Assembly (NCBI GenBank): GCA_910579925.1
Contig: CAJTVY010000011.1
Location: 55,157-88,734 of the forward strand
From: an uncultured Dorea sp.
Lineage (GTDB): Bacteria; Bacillota; Clostridia; Lachnospirales; Lachnospiraceae
Direction: 5' to 3'
Length of the DNA stretch: 33,578 nt
Every line of letters starts with the position of its first letter. Position 1 is the stretch's first letter. Position numbers and translations under genes: made by a program. Shown here piece by piece: positions 1 through 7,473 of this stretch. The notes under the pieces are model-generated. The model was not told where the DNA came from and did not search any database. It saw nothing but the letters and a program-made list of their open reading frames with translations.

Positions 1-472
1 TATAAGCAGGCTCTTTTTATACAGGTTTTCCGCTTCCTGGTACTTCCCCTGGCTCTCATACACCCCTGCCAGGTTATGATAACTTGCCGCAGTATCTGGA
101 TGTTCCTCTCCCTGTATCTTTTCGGATATAAGCAGACTTTTTCTATATAGGTTTTCCGCTTCCTGGTACTTCCCCTGGCTCTTATACACCCCTGCCAGAT
201 TATGATAACTTGCCGCAGTATCTGGATGTTCCTCTCCCAGTATTTTTTTTCTTATAAGCAAACTCTTTTTATAGAGATTTTCCGCTTCCTGGTACTTCCC
301 CTGGCTCTCATACACCCCTGCCAGGTTATGATAACTTGCCGCAGTATCTGGATGTTCCTCTCCCAGTATTTTTTCACATATAAGCAGGCTCTTTTTATAC
401 AGGTTTTCCGCTTCCTGGTACTTCCCTTTCCTCTCATACACCCCTGCCAAGTCACAATTAATCTCTGCTATT
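1..472 (-). repeat. 126-bp near-identical tandem repeats encoding 42-aa TPRs
   Basis: The sequence repeats with a period of 126 bases; for example the word GATAACTTGCCGCAGTATC recurs near 78, 204 and 330. About 3.7 units are visible and the array continues off the left edge. Units differ at only a few positions, far fewer than expected for old TPRs, which points to recent duplication or gene conversion. The unit length is a multiple of three, so gain or loss of units keeps the reading frame. Confidence 0.93.
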
Positions 473-1113
473 TCTAAATGTTCTGTTCCCAGCAGCTTCT
501 CCTTAATCTCCCGTGCCTTTAACAGCAGTTTTTCACTTTTATCATAGTGGGCCTGACCGTATTCGTCTCTGGCCTCTTCAATGAGTCGATAGGCCTCTGC
601 CATCTTTTTCTTTAACTCCTCTGGTTTCCAACCACCCTCTTCTTCCGCCACAGGTTCTTCTGCAGGCAATTCCTCCTCTTTTTCAGCCTTCGCTTTATAG
701 TCGTGAAAAGTAACCCGGAGTTTTAGAAAAGAGTAGAAATCGTATGCCTCGACTGCCAGTCTGTCATCCATGTATGGCGGAACAAGAAAAATAAAATTCC
801 TGCCCAGTCCTTCCAGCATATCTCTGCTGAAATTCAGACGTTTTATACTATTCTCATTCTGCAATGCCAGATGAAAATTCACAATCAGGAAAGTCTTTAT
901 TTGGGGCAGGGTCGTCACCCATTCCTGCAGAAGGGGGAAAGAGTACTCCCCTGGATGCCTTTTGTAATCATAAATTCCAACCAAACCGTTCCTATAGATA
1001 TTCAGAATCTCCTTTTGTATCCCTTCTTCCGCCACTGCCAGAAACAACCCCTGTTCCGATTTACTCAGAATCCATCCCAGGGTCCGATATCCTTCCTGGT
1101 TACTCTCCGTCAT
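1..1113 (-). CDS. Tetratricopeptide-repeat protein with iSTAND-like N-terminal domain (partial, C-terminus off window)
   Basis: The frame is open from an ATG at 1113 to the window edge, so at least 371 residues are seen and the C-terminus is missing. The first ~145 residues form an alpha/beta domain with a hydrophobic strand plus acidic or polar residues (FLIVNF), then LNFSRDML, a strand FIFLVPPY, and a YDFYSFL segment. This order resembles the inactive P-loop (iSTAND) domain found before TPRs in bacterial NTP-dependent conflict proteins; I infer that from pattern only. An acidic linker (about 155-185) follows, then 42-residue kinesin-light-chain-type TPRs with the core AENLYKKSLLI and GEEHPDTAASYHNLAGVY. 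The start overlaps the 3' end of the upstream ATPase gene by 14 bases, so the two are probably translationally coupled and act together. No catalytic motif is visible. It could alternatively be a scaffold or sensor of unrelated function. Confidence 0.85.
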   Translation of the reverse strand, partial: MTESNQEGYRTLGWILSKSEQGLFLAVAEEGIQKEILNIYRNGLVGIYDYKRHPGEYSFPLLQEWVTTLPQIKTFLIVNFHLALQNENSIKRLNFSRDMLEGLGRNFIFLVPPYMDDRLAVEAYDFYSFLKLRVTFHDYKAKAEKEEELPAEEPVAEEEGGWKPEELKKKMAEAYRLIEEARDEYGQAHYDKSEKLLLKAREIKEKLLGTEHLEIAEINCDLAGVYERKGKYQEAENLYKKSLLICEKILGEEHPDTAASYHNLAGVYESQGKYQEAENLYKKSLLIRKKILGEEHPDTAASYHNLAGVYKSQGKYQEAENLYRKSLLISEKIQGEEHPDTAASYHNLAGVYESQGKYQEAENLYKKSLLI

Positions 1114-2413
1114 TGTGAATCATCCCCTGTTCTTCAAAAAATTTCACTACCAAAGGATGGACATTGTGCCACCGTTTTCCGTTATACTCAAGCACCACTA
1201 AAGCCTGCAGCATTTTCAGCAGCATGGCTTTATCCTCAATCAGTTCCTTGTTACCATTATAAATATTTAACAAGAAGGGATACTCGTTTTTCTCGATTCT
1301 TCTTGTCAGGGAGGTCTTCAACTCCTCCAAGGCACGTTCTGCATCCTCCAGAGAAATCGTTACACTGTCTCTGCGCATGGCCCTTTTTGCCGCTGAATTA
1401 ATGAAGCTGAATAAATCCCTGAGAGAACCGCCCGAATATTGGATCATCCGGTCTAAAACATCCTCTTCAAACAGTTCCAGATCAGCCCGCTTCTCTACAA
1501 TATTCCGTATGATCTGTGTGCCCTCCTCGAAAGGCTCATTCTCAATCGTCTCAATCTTAATCATTGGAAGGGTTTTCGTCACAAAATAACTCTCCATTGC
1601 CGCAAATCTTGCATCATAAGAAAGGCTGATCGGAAAAGTATAGATAACAGGAAACCTCATTCCCGAAAGAATTGCCGCATAATTGTAAAATACTTTCCAG
1701 GCATCCTCTGGATTCAATTTGTCCAGATCCTCAAAAATAATAATCGGGTTCTTTCCACCTGTATTCCCGGCGATTTTTTCTGACACACATCCCAGAAGGC
1801 GGATCCATTCACTGGAACGGACGCTTACCTTTCTGCGATATTCTTTTCTTGTTTCTTCATTTAACTTCAAATCTGCTTTGATAGCTGCAAAAATATTCAG
1901 AATACCTTTTAGAATCCCGCCATTCTGAACGCCCGTTCCCGCTTCACAAGAAATTGCCCCAGACTCTGTCCATGTCCTGGTTTCCGTACCTTCATTCCAG
2001 AAATTGCGAATATCGTTAAGAAGATTTTCATCAAGTTCACATTCTGATTCTTCTGCGATTTCCAGCAGAGCCTCTCCCAGTAAGATGAAAAGATCGGAAT
2101 ATACGATATCAAATAAAAACAGATCCTTACCACAGACAATCGTCTTCACATAATATCCTTCAGAGATAAGTTTCTGAGACATATGATTCAGTTCCGTACT
2201 CTTCCCGCATCCTCTGTGGCCAAGCAGCAGGAAGGCGGCTCTTTCCTCGGAATTCCGGCAACTGTCAAAAATATCTTCAATTGGTGAATCATATTTATCG
2301 CTTGTACGGTATTCCATGGTTCCCTTACAGTAAAACTCCTCCATCTGATCCATATTCAAAGGCGCAGGCGAAAAGGCATTAATGATTTCTGAGATCTGAT
2401 TTGCATATTTCAT
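1100..2413 (-). CDS. P-loop ATPase (AAA/ORC-like), partner of TPR protein
   Basis: A 437-residue predicted soluble ATPase. Walker A is GHRGCGKST (65-73) and Walker B is PIIIFEDLD (223-231). A YSGGSLRDLFSFI segment (326-338) resembles the sensor-2 and lid region of Orc1/Cdc6- and STAND-like ATPases. The C-terminal ~80 residues look like a winged-helix-type tail (VVLEYNGKRWHNVHPLV). It begins 8 bases after an AGGAGG-like site (minus strand, about 2421-2428). The 3' end overlaps the start of the TPR gene by 14 bases. ATPases of this sort power or gate conflict systems, but no effector domain can be recognised here. The function is not established; a regulatory or signalling ATPase for the TPR partner is the conservative reading. 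Confidence 0.88.
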   Translation of the reverse strand: MKYANQISEIINAFSPAPLNMDQMEEFYCKGTMEYRTSDKYDSPIEDIFDSCRNSEERAAFLLLGHRGCGKSTELNHMSQKLISEGYYVKTIVCGKDLFLFDIVYSDLFILLGEALLEIAEESECELDENLLNDIRNFWNEGTETRTWTESGAISCEAGTGVQNGGILKGILNIFAAIKADLKLNEETRKEYRRKVSVRSSEWIRLLGCVSEKIAGNTGGKNPIIIFEDLDKLNPEDAWKVFYNYAAILSGMRFPVIYTFPISLSYDARFAAMESYFVTKTLPMIKIETIENEPFEEGTQIIRNIVEKRADLELFEEDVLDRMIQYSGGSLRDLFSFINSAAKRAMRRDSVTISLEDAERALEELKTSLTRRIEKNEYPFLLNIYNGNKELIEDKAMLLKMLQALVVLEYNGKRWHNVHPLVVKFFEEQGMIHNDGE

Positions 2414-2434
2414 GAAAGACTCCTCCTGTTTTCC

Positions 2435-2476
2435 TGGTGTGCCGGCACATCTAAATGTAAATGTGTCAGCACACCA
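2435..2476 (-). promoter_or_regulatory. Inverted repeat just downstream of the ATPase promoter (putative operator or leader hairpin)
   Basis: Two 16-base arms at 2435-2450 and 2461-2476 match as inverted repeats with two mismatches around a 10-base spacer. The element begins about 5 bases after the predicted transcription start and ends about 8 bases before the ribosome binding site of the ATPase gene. That position suits a repressor operator or a 5' leader hairpin. Confidence 0.65.
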
Positions 2477-2487
2477 GATCTGTTTCT

Positions 2488-2516
2488 ATTATATCTTACA
2501 TTTGACAATTGGGCAA
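2488..2516 (-). promoter_or_regulatory. Predicted sigma-A promoter of ATPase-TPR cassette
   Basis: Minus-strand -35 TTGCCC (2511-2516) and -10 TATAAT (2488-2493) are separated by 17 bases, giving an expected start near 2481. The -10 is a perfect match; the -35 has two mismatches. It lies 75 bases upstream of the ATPase start. Confidence 0.65.
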
Positions 2517-2594
2517 AACATTTATCCGAAATTGTATTGACGAAATGCAATGATATACAATTTCTCCTAATTTCATGGCTGTGAAAATGTGAAA

Positions 2595-2690
2595 GAGCCG
2601 TCGGAAAATACTGTTTTTCTGACATATATGCTTCCTTCTTTACCGAAGAGATCTGCATATATCGTCCGCAAACATCATTTCCGACAGCTC
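2595..2690. other. Long imperfect inverted repeat (~96 bp hairpin)
   Basis: The outer arms, 2595-2607 and 2678-2690, pair as GAGCCGTCGGAAA against its near-complement with one mismatch. Further in, TGTTT, GAC and ATATATGC pair with their complements, with small bulges, so about 30 of 40 positions per arm can pair. It lies just after the stop of the asparagine-synthetase-like gene. It could act as a terminator, a processed RNA structure, or be a remnant of a small palindromic mobile element. There is no strong T-run directly after either arm, so I do not call it a terminator outright. Confidence 0.6.
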
Positions 2691-2710
2691 CTTATTAATT
2701 TCTTCCTTTT

Positions 2711-4252
2711 TTACCGTTTTACAAAATACTCCTCATACCACACCAGGAATGCATAGATTGTCCATACCTTCCTCCAGTTATCCGAGTTACCGCCTACATA
2801 TTCGTCAAAAATAGCGTTAATCTCATCCACATGGAAGAACTTCTCTGCCGCCTCACTGTGAAACTTCTCCCGTACATCCTGGTTATACCTGTCATCTGCC
2901 ATCCAGATACGAATCGGCACGATAAACCCTAGTTTCTTGCGGAATGCGATCTCCTCTGGAAGAACCTTCGCAGCAGCGGTACGGAAAGCCACCTTGTTCT
3001 GCTCTTTGTCAACCTTGTACTTAGAAGGCATCCGCGACGCAATGTCAAAGATCCTCCGGTCTGTGAGAGGCATCCGGATCTCAAGCCCCGCAGCCAGACT
3101 CATCTTGTCCACATTCAGATAGATATCTCCCTCCAGCCAGATCTGGATGTCCACATCCGACATCTTGGTAAGAGGATCCATCCCTTCGTTTTCCTCATAG
3201 ATATCTTTTACCAGATGGATAGGAAGGATGTCTTCGGAATAATTCTTCAAAATCCGTTTCTTCTCATCCTCCTTCATAATATTCGTATTTCCCACATAGA
3301 ACGTCTTCAGATTATCCCCGTATCGTTCTGCGTTACGGTACATGTTATATCCGCCGAAGAATTCGTCCGAGCCTTCTCCCGAATAACAGATCCTGGTATG
3401 TTCTGCCGCCGCCCTGCATGCAAGCGCAAACACGATAGAGGAAGCGTCCCCTAAGGGCTGCTCCATATTGTACATGACATAAGAAACCGTGTCAAAATAT
3501 TCTTCCGGGGTAATCCGACATCTTAAGTTCTCTCGCCCCAGAATCCTTGCCGTCTCTGCCGCCAGCCGTGATTCATCGAAACGCTCCTCGTCATACCCGC
3601 AGGAATCGGTCGTCTTTATGTCTGACATAGCCAGAACGTAGGAGGAATCTACCCCTCCGGAAAGGAAGGATTCGGCATGTTCTTCTTCCGTCTTTACCTC
3701 CGGCAGGATCTCCTTAAGCGTGGAATGGATCTCGTCTGCGAAGTCTTCCAGAGATTTGCTCTCGTCTGGATGAAACTCTGGCCTCCAGTAACGCTCGATA
3801 CTGAGTTTTCCATCCTTCCAGATCAGATAACGGCCGGGAAGGAGTTTTTTCACCCCTTTGAAAAAGGTATCCTCACCCGCCCCATAGGTCAGAGTCAGAT
3901 AAATCTGCAGCATTTCCTCATTCAGTTCCTTCTTAAATCCCGGCTGTTCCATAATCTTTCGGATGGTAGTGCCGTATAGAAGTTCTCCGTCGTCTGTCTG
4001 GTAATAGTAGAAAGGCTTTGTTCCGAACTGGTCGCGCAGACAGAAAAGCTGCTCTTTGTCTCCGTCCCACAGAGCGAAAGCAAACATTCCATGCATATGG
4101 TCCGCCATGTCATATCCCCATTTTTCATAGGCTTTTGTAAGGATGAGCGTTTCCCGCTCCTCCCTTGGCAGTCCTAAGTGAACCTCAAGTTCCCGGCAGA
4201 GCGCTTCCCAGTTTCTGATATGTCCCCTGTATTCCTGAACCTTTATCATCAT
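2711..4252 (-). CDS. Asparagine-synthetase-like protein lacking the glutaminase nucleophile
   Basis: A 513-residue AsnB-family protein. The C-terminal ATP-pyrophosphatase domain has an intact PP-loop SGGVDSS (198-204) and GEGSDEFFGGY (292-302), so aspartate adenylation by ATP is plausible. The N-terminal class II glutaminase domain is cut short. It starts at a point matching the NGEIYNY region of normal AsnB, so the essential Cys2 (MCG start) and the RGPD and RLS segments are absent. The start is supported by an AGGAGA site 7 bases upstream and by an in-frame stop codon five codons before the ATG, so the missing part is not encoded directly upstream. It may use free ammonia, take ammonia from a partner, or modify another substrate. 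Its own promoter (4340-4368) faces away from upp. Confidence 0.88.
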   Translation of the reverse strand: MMIKVQEYRGHIRNWEALCRELEVHLGLPREERETLILTKAYEKWGYDMADHMHGMFAFALWDGDKEQLFCLRDQFGTKPFYYYQTDDGELLYGTTIRKIMEQPGFKKELNEEMLQIYLTLTYGAGEDTFFKGVKKLLPGRYLIWKDGKLSIERYWRPEFHPDESKSLEDFADEIHSTLKEILPEVKTEEEHAESFLSGGVDSSYVLAMSDIKTTDSCGYDEERFDESRLAAETARILGRENLRCRITPEEYFDTVSYVMYNMEQPLGDASSIVFALACRAAAEHTRICYSGEGSDEFFGGYNMYRNAERYGDNLKTFYVGNTNIMKEDEKKRILKNYSEDILPIHLVKDIYEENEGMDPLTKMSDVDIQIWLEGDIYLNVDKMSLAAGLEIRMPLTDRRIFDIASRMPSKYKVDKEQNKVAFRTAAAKVLPEEIAFRKKLGFIVPIRIWMADDRYNQDVREKFHSEAAEKFFHVDEINAIFDEYVGGNSDNWRKVWTIYAFLVWYEEYFVKR

Positions 4253-4339
4253 TGTACATCTCCTGTCTTATTTTTTTCATCCGGATCCAATATACCGCCG
4301 CAGAATCGGGATGTGATTTGTCGAAATATGTCCGTCTAT

Positions 4340-4368
4340 AGTATATCTGCATTTATCAATAAAATCAA
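4340..4368 (-). promoter_or_regulatory. Predicted promoter of asparagine-synthetase-like gene
   Basis: Minus-strand -35 TTGATT (4363-4368) and -10 TATACT (4340-4345) are spaced by 17 bases, about 90 bases before the gene. The rest of the 278-base divergent gap (4253-4530) shows no further clear element; no convincing upp promoter could be chosen. Confidence 0.6.
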
Positions 4369-4530
4369 CTGGTTAAATCCCTATAGTCTTTTGAGAATTG
4401 TCTGAATTTTATATGCAGAATGCCACGAAAAAGATTTTCTGACAATTACCAGAAATGAATGGCGCACTTTCTCTGACTGTAGTATGATAGAAGAAGATAT
4501 TTTATCAGTTCTAAAGGAGGAATGACAGAC

Positions 4531-5160
4531 ATGCCAGATGTACAGATCATGGATCATCCCTTGATCCAGCATAAAATCAACTATATCCGCAGCGAGGATG
4601 TCGGTTCGAAAGAATTCCGGGAGATTGTAAGTGAGATTGCATCCCTCATGTGTTATGAGGCTTCCCGGGATCTGAAACTACAGGATGTGAATATTAAGAC
4701 GCCGATCTGCGAGATGACGGGGAAGAAACTCAGCGGTAAGAAGATGGCGGTAGTGCCAATCCTAAGGGCCGGGCTTGGAATGGTAGACGGAATCCTTAAG
4801 ATGATACCTGCCGCAAAAGTGGGGCATATCGGGCTGTACAGGGACCCGGAAACATTTCAGCCAGTGGAATACTACTGTAAACTGCCGGCAGACTGCGACG
4901 AACGGGAAGTATTTGTCGTAGATCCGATGCTTGCCACCGGCGGTTCTTCCGCTGCCGCAATTAAGCTTCTGAAAGATAAAGGGGTAAAACATATCCGGTT
5001 TTTGTGTATCATCGCAGCGCCGGAGGGCGTGGAACGAATGAAACAGGAGCACCCGGATGTGTCTCTATATATCGGAGCGCTGGACAAATGCCTGAATGAA
5101 CACAAGTATATCGTGCCTGGGCTTGGGGACGCAGGCGACCGCATTTTCGGGACAAAGTAG
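4531..5160 (+). CDS. upp: Uracil phosphoribosyltransferase
   Basis: Converts uracil and PRPP to UMP in pyrimidine salvage in the cytoplasm. The protein (209 residues from this start) begins MPDVQIMDHPLIQHK, the usual UPRT opening. It carries a mid-protein VVPILRAGLGMVDG segment, the PRPP-binding loop VVDPMLATGGSS, and the C-terminal uracil-binding region GLGDAGDRIFGTK. An in-frame ATG at 4522 is only one base after the AAAGGAGG site, whereas the ATG at 4531 sits 10 bases downstream, so 4531 is preferred. It is the only plus-strand gene in the window and stands alone between a divergent and a convergent neighbour. Confidence 0.96.
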   Translation: MPDVQIMDHPLIQHKINYIRSEDVGSKEFREIVSEIASLMCYEASRDLKLQDVNIKTPICEMTGKKLSGKKMAVVPILRAGLGMVDGILKMIPAAKVGHIGLYRDPETFQPVEYYCKLPADCDEREVFVVDPMLATGGSSAAAIKLLKDKGVKHIRFLCIIAAPEGVERMKQEHPDVSLYIGALDKCLNEHKYIVPGLGDAGDRIFGTK

Positions 5161-5177
5161 TATCACAATACAATAAC

Positions 5178-5215
5178 TATGGAAGGAACTGTAGCGGGCT
5201 ACAGTTCCTTCCATA
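5178..5215. terminator. 17-bp perfect hairpin between convergent genes (putative bidirectional terminator)
   Basis: Arms 5178-5194 and 5199-5215 are a perfect 17-base inverted repeat around a CGGG loop, 17 bases after the upp stop. One arm contains the last codons and the stop of the minus-strand small membrane protein. T-runs are weak on both sides, so termination strength is uncertain. Confidence 0.65.
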
Positions 5216-5510
5216 CTTCTGCCACATCCAGATCGGTGGTAATCTCATCCACAATACGACTGCTGTTGACATGCATGACTTCACTTTGATTCTTATCAAT
5301 AGAAACAAAGGCTGCAAACAGCAGAAGACATAGAAACAGCCGGATTCCAAAAGTACTCGGGGGAAGTCCTATCTGATCATCACTGTAGATCTGATGATAC
5401 GCCGCTCCATATCTGGGATGTACCGCAGGGATGGAACGCTTCTCGCCATATAATTCCCTGGTCTGTTCTAAGAGTCTCTGTCTGCGTTTTTCTGAATCGT
5501 TCACGTTCAT
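5199..5510 (-). CDS. Small single-span membrane protein, function unknown
   Basis: About 101-103 residues. A charged N-terminal half (SEKRRQRLLEQTRELYGEKR) is followed by one hydrophobic segment, FGIRLFLCLLLFAAFVSI, near residues 53-72, then a short tail. This suggests an N-in membrane anchor with a small external domain. The start is ambiguous: an ATG at 5510 is only 2 bases from the GAGGTGAT site, while a GTG at 5504 has better spacing. It follows the his operon by 64 bases on the same strand and may be co-transcribed. I do not recognise a family. Confidence 0.7.
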   Translation of the reverse strand: MNVNDSEKRRQRLLEQTRELYGEKRSIPAVHPRYGAAYHQIYSDDQIGLPPSTFGIRLFLCLLLFAAFVSIDKNQSEVMHVNSSRIVDEITTDLDVAEVWKEL

Positions 5511-5574
5511 CACCTCATGAAAATATATGCATGTATTACATAAAGTATGTCTCCGTAGATTTTATACCATTTTC

Positions 5575-6858
5575 TTACCGGTCAGAAAGCTCCATCACAA
5601 TATCGTCCCATGTCACGCCTTTTAGTACCATCAGTACCATGGCATGATACAGAAAATCCGACAATTCATACTTAATCTCTTCCGCATTAGGGTTTTTGGC
5701 CGCAATCACCACCTCTGTCGCCTCTTCGCCGATCTTCTTCAGGATCTTGTCAATCCCCTTCTCAAAGAGATAATTGGTATAAGAACCCTCCTTTGGATGT
5801 TCTTTACGGTCAGCAATCACCTGGTACACCGATTCAAACACCCGAAGGGGATTGGTCTCGTCATAATCATTTCCCGCCAGATGCTGGAAGAAACAGGTGG
5901 CATTGCCGGTATGACAGGCAGCCCCCACCTGGTCCACCCTGGCAAGCAGGGTATCCTTGTCGCAGTCAATGGTCAGTGACTTTACATACTGGAAATGCCC
6001 GCTGGTCTCACCCTTCACCCATAGCTTCTCCCGGCTCCTGCTGTAATAGGTCATCTTTCCCGTCTTGATCGTCTGGTAGAAGGCTTCTTTATTCATATAA
6101 GCCAGCATCAGAACTTCCTGGGTCTTAAAATGCTGGACGATCACCGGAATCAGACCCTGCTCATTCGTTTTAAATTCTGAGAATTCCATCATGCTCTCAA
6201 AGGACGTCATCTGGATTCCCTTCTCTTCGCACTGTTCCTTAAACCCGGTGAAATCCATGTCCCGCTGACTGACGAATCTGCCGGACACTCCTCTGACTCC
6301 CTCGGATTTTAAGATTCTGAACAGTTCAGAACTTTCCATGGTGTCCGTCACGATCACACACGGGATGTCCGTAATATTTGCAACAGAATTCAGATCAAGC
6401 CTGTGCATGAAAATAATCTCGCTGCAATATTTCTGTATGACATGCTGGTGTTTGAACAGTGCGTCAAAATCATTTAAAGATACGGCCAGCTTCTCTTTCC
6501 CGAAACGTTTCGCCCCATCTTCAATCAGCTTGATACTGTCCTGCTTGGAAAAATTCAATATAGCGCGCTTGGACCCTGCATAGAGAATCTTCTTGATATC
6601 CTCCTGGCGTTTAACGTTCCCCCCCGCCACCATGGGAATTCGAATGACCCGGTTCATTCGCTTCATCAAGTCAATCGCCTCGTCATGTTCATCCGCATAG
6701 TCAGACAGGTCGAACACGATCAGTTCATCTGCGCCGTTCTCACTGTAGCGTTTCGCAAGTTCCACGGCATCCTCTGCGATAACGGTACGGTCGTCGAACC
6801 ACTTCACCGCTTTTCCCGCTGCAATGAAGATACAGGGGATCAATCTTTTATAGCTCAT
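5575..6858 (-). CDS. hisIE: HisIE bifunctional enzyme with degenerate HisF-like N-terminal domain
   Basis: A three-part protein of 427 residues. Residues ~1-220 align with the HisF barrel (RLIPCIFIAAGKAVK, ADELIVFDLS, IPMVAGGNV). However, the catalytic Asp of HisF CLDV is replaced (CIFI) and the second catalytic Asp (AIDA in HisF) is Asn (SLND); the SIDRDGT phosphate-binding segment is also missing. Residues ~225-330 are phosphoribosyl-AMP cyclohydrolase (HisI) with LWVKGETSGHFQ and zinc and metal residues in DCDKDTLL and ACHTGNATCF. Residues ~340-425 are phosphoribosyl-ATP pyrophosphatase (HisE) with KIGEEATEVVIAAKN and ELSDFLYH. HisI and HisE catalyse steps 3 and 2 of histidine synthesis. 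The ATG at 6858 is preferred over the GTG at 6861, with GGAG about 9 bases upstream. Confidence 0.92.
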   Translation of the reverse strand: MSYKRLIPCIFIAAGKAVKWFDDRTVIAEDAVELAKRYSENGADELIVFDLSDYADEHDEAIDLMKRMNRVIRIPMVAGGNVKRQEDIKKILYAGSKRAILNFSKQDSIKLIEDGAKRFGKEKLAVSLNDFDALFKHQHVIQKYCSEIIFMHRLDLNSVANITDIPCVIVTDTMESSELFRILKSEGVRGVSGRFVSQRDMDFTGFKEQCEEKGIQMTSFESMMEFSEFKTNEQGLIPVIVQHFKTQEVLMLAYMNKEAFYQTIKTGKMTYYSRSREKLWVKGETSGHFQYVKSLTIDCDKDTLLARVDQVGAACHTGNATCFFQHLAGNDYDETNPLRVFESVYQVIADRKEHPKEGSYTNYLFEKGIDKILKKIGEEATEVVIAAKNPNAEEIKYELSDFLYHAMVLMVLKGVTWDDIVMELSDR

Positions 6859-6871
6859 CACTTCATCTCCT

Positions 6872-7459
6872 TTATAAACTTCCCTTCGTGGTCCAGGCTT
6901 CCTTCATTCTTGGCTCTTCCTGGGTGGCCGTATCAAGGGCTTTGCCGAAACTTTTGAACAACGCCTCCGCCTTGTGATGGTTGTTTTCTCCGTCCAGGAT
7001 GCGAAGATGAAGGTTCATCATCCCGCCGTAAGATACGGCGTAGAAAAATTCCCTGATCATCTCCGTGTCCAGATCGCCAAGCCGGTCTGCGGTGAATTCT
7101 GCGTTATATTTCAGAAAAGGTCTTCCAGACAGATCAATAGCGCACAACGCAAGTGTTTCATCCATGGGAAGAATAAAATGCCCATACCGTCTAAGCCCTG
7201 CCTTGTCACCTACCGCCTTAAGAATTGCCCCTCCAAGCACGATGCCCGTATCTTCCACCGTGTGGTGACAGTCTACATGCAGATCTCCTTTTACTTTTAC
7301 CGTGAGATCAAAAAGCCCGTGCCTTGCAAAGCCGTCGAGCATATGGTCAAAGAAGCCGATCCCTGTATCAATGTCATTGTGTCCGCTTCCGTCCAGATCC
7401 AGAGTGACAAGGATATCCGTTTCTTTCGTAGTCCTTTTCAGAGTTACTCTTCTCTCCAT
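6872..7459 (-). CDS. hisB: Imidazoleglycerol-phosphate dehydratase
   Basis: Dehydrates imidazole glycerol phosphate to imidazole acetol phosphate, step 6 of histidine synthesis, with two manganese ions. The 195-residue protein is the usual monofunctional length with no histidinol-phosphatase fusion. Signature segments are GIGFFDHML, the metal-binding DCHHTVEDTGI and the second site NNHHKAEALFK. It lies 14 bases after hisD and 13 bases before the HisIE fusion, within the operon. A histidinol phosphatase must be supplied from elsewhere. Confidence 0.97.
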   Translation of the reverse strand: MERRVTLKRTTKETDILVTLDLDGSGHNDIDTGIGFFDHMLDGFARHGLFDLTVKVKGDLHVDCHHTVEDTGIVLGGAILKAVGDKAGLRRYGHFILPMDETLALCAIDLSGRPFLKYNAEFTADRLGDLDTEMIREFFYAVSYGGMMNLHLRILDGENNHHKAEALFKSFGKALDTATQEEPRMKEAWTTKGSL

Positions 7460-7473
7460 ATCATAAACCTCCC

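Noticed and set aside
1..472. Regular repeats suggestive of a CRISPR array
   Set aside because: The period is 126 bases with no unique spacers, and the units encode in-frame TPRs.
871..1401. 176-residue plus-strand frame
   Set aside because: It is antisense to the ATPase and TPR genes and has biased composition typical of a shadow frame.
2410..2658. 82-residue minus-strand frame upstream of the ATPase
   Set aside because: It spans the promoter, operator palindrome and part of the hairpin, has no family resemblance and no good ribosome binding site.
4441..4510. Promoter for upp
   Set aside because: Only weak hexamers (CTGACT with GATATT, or TATGAT without a -35) were found, so no call is made.
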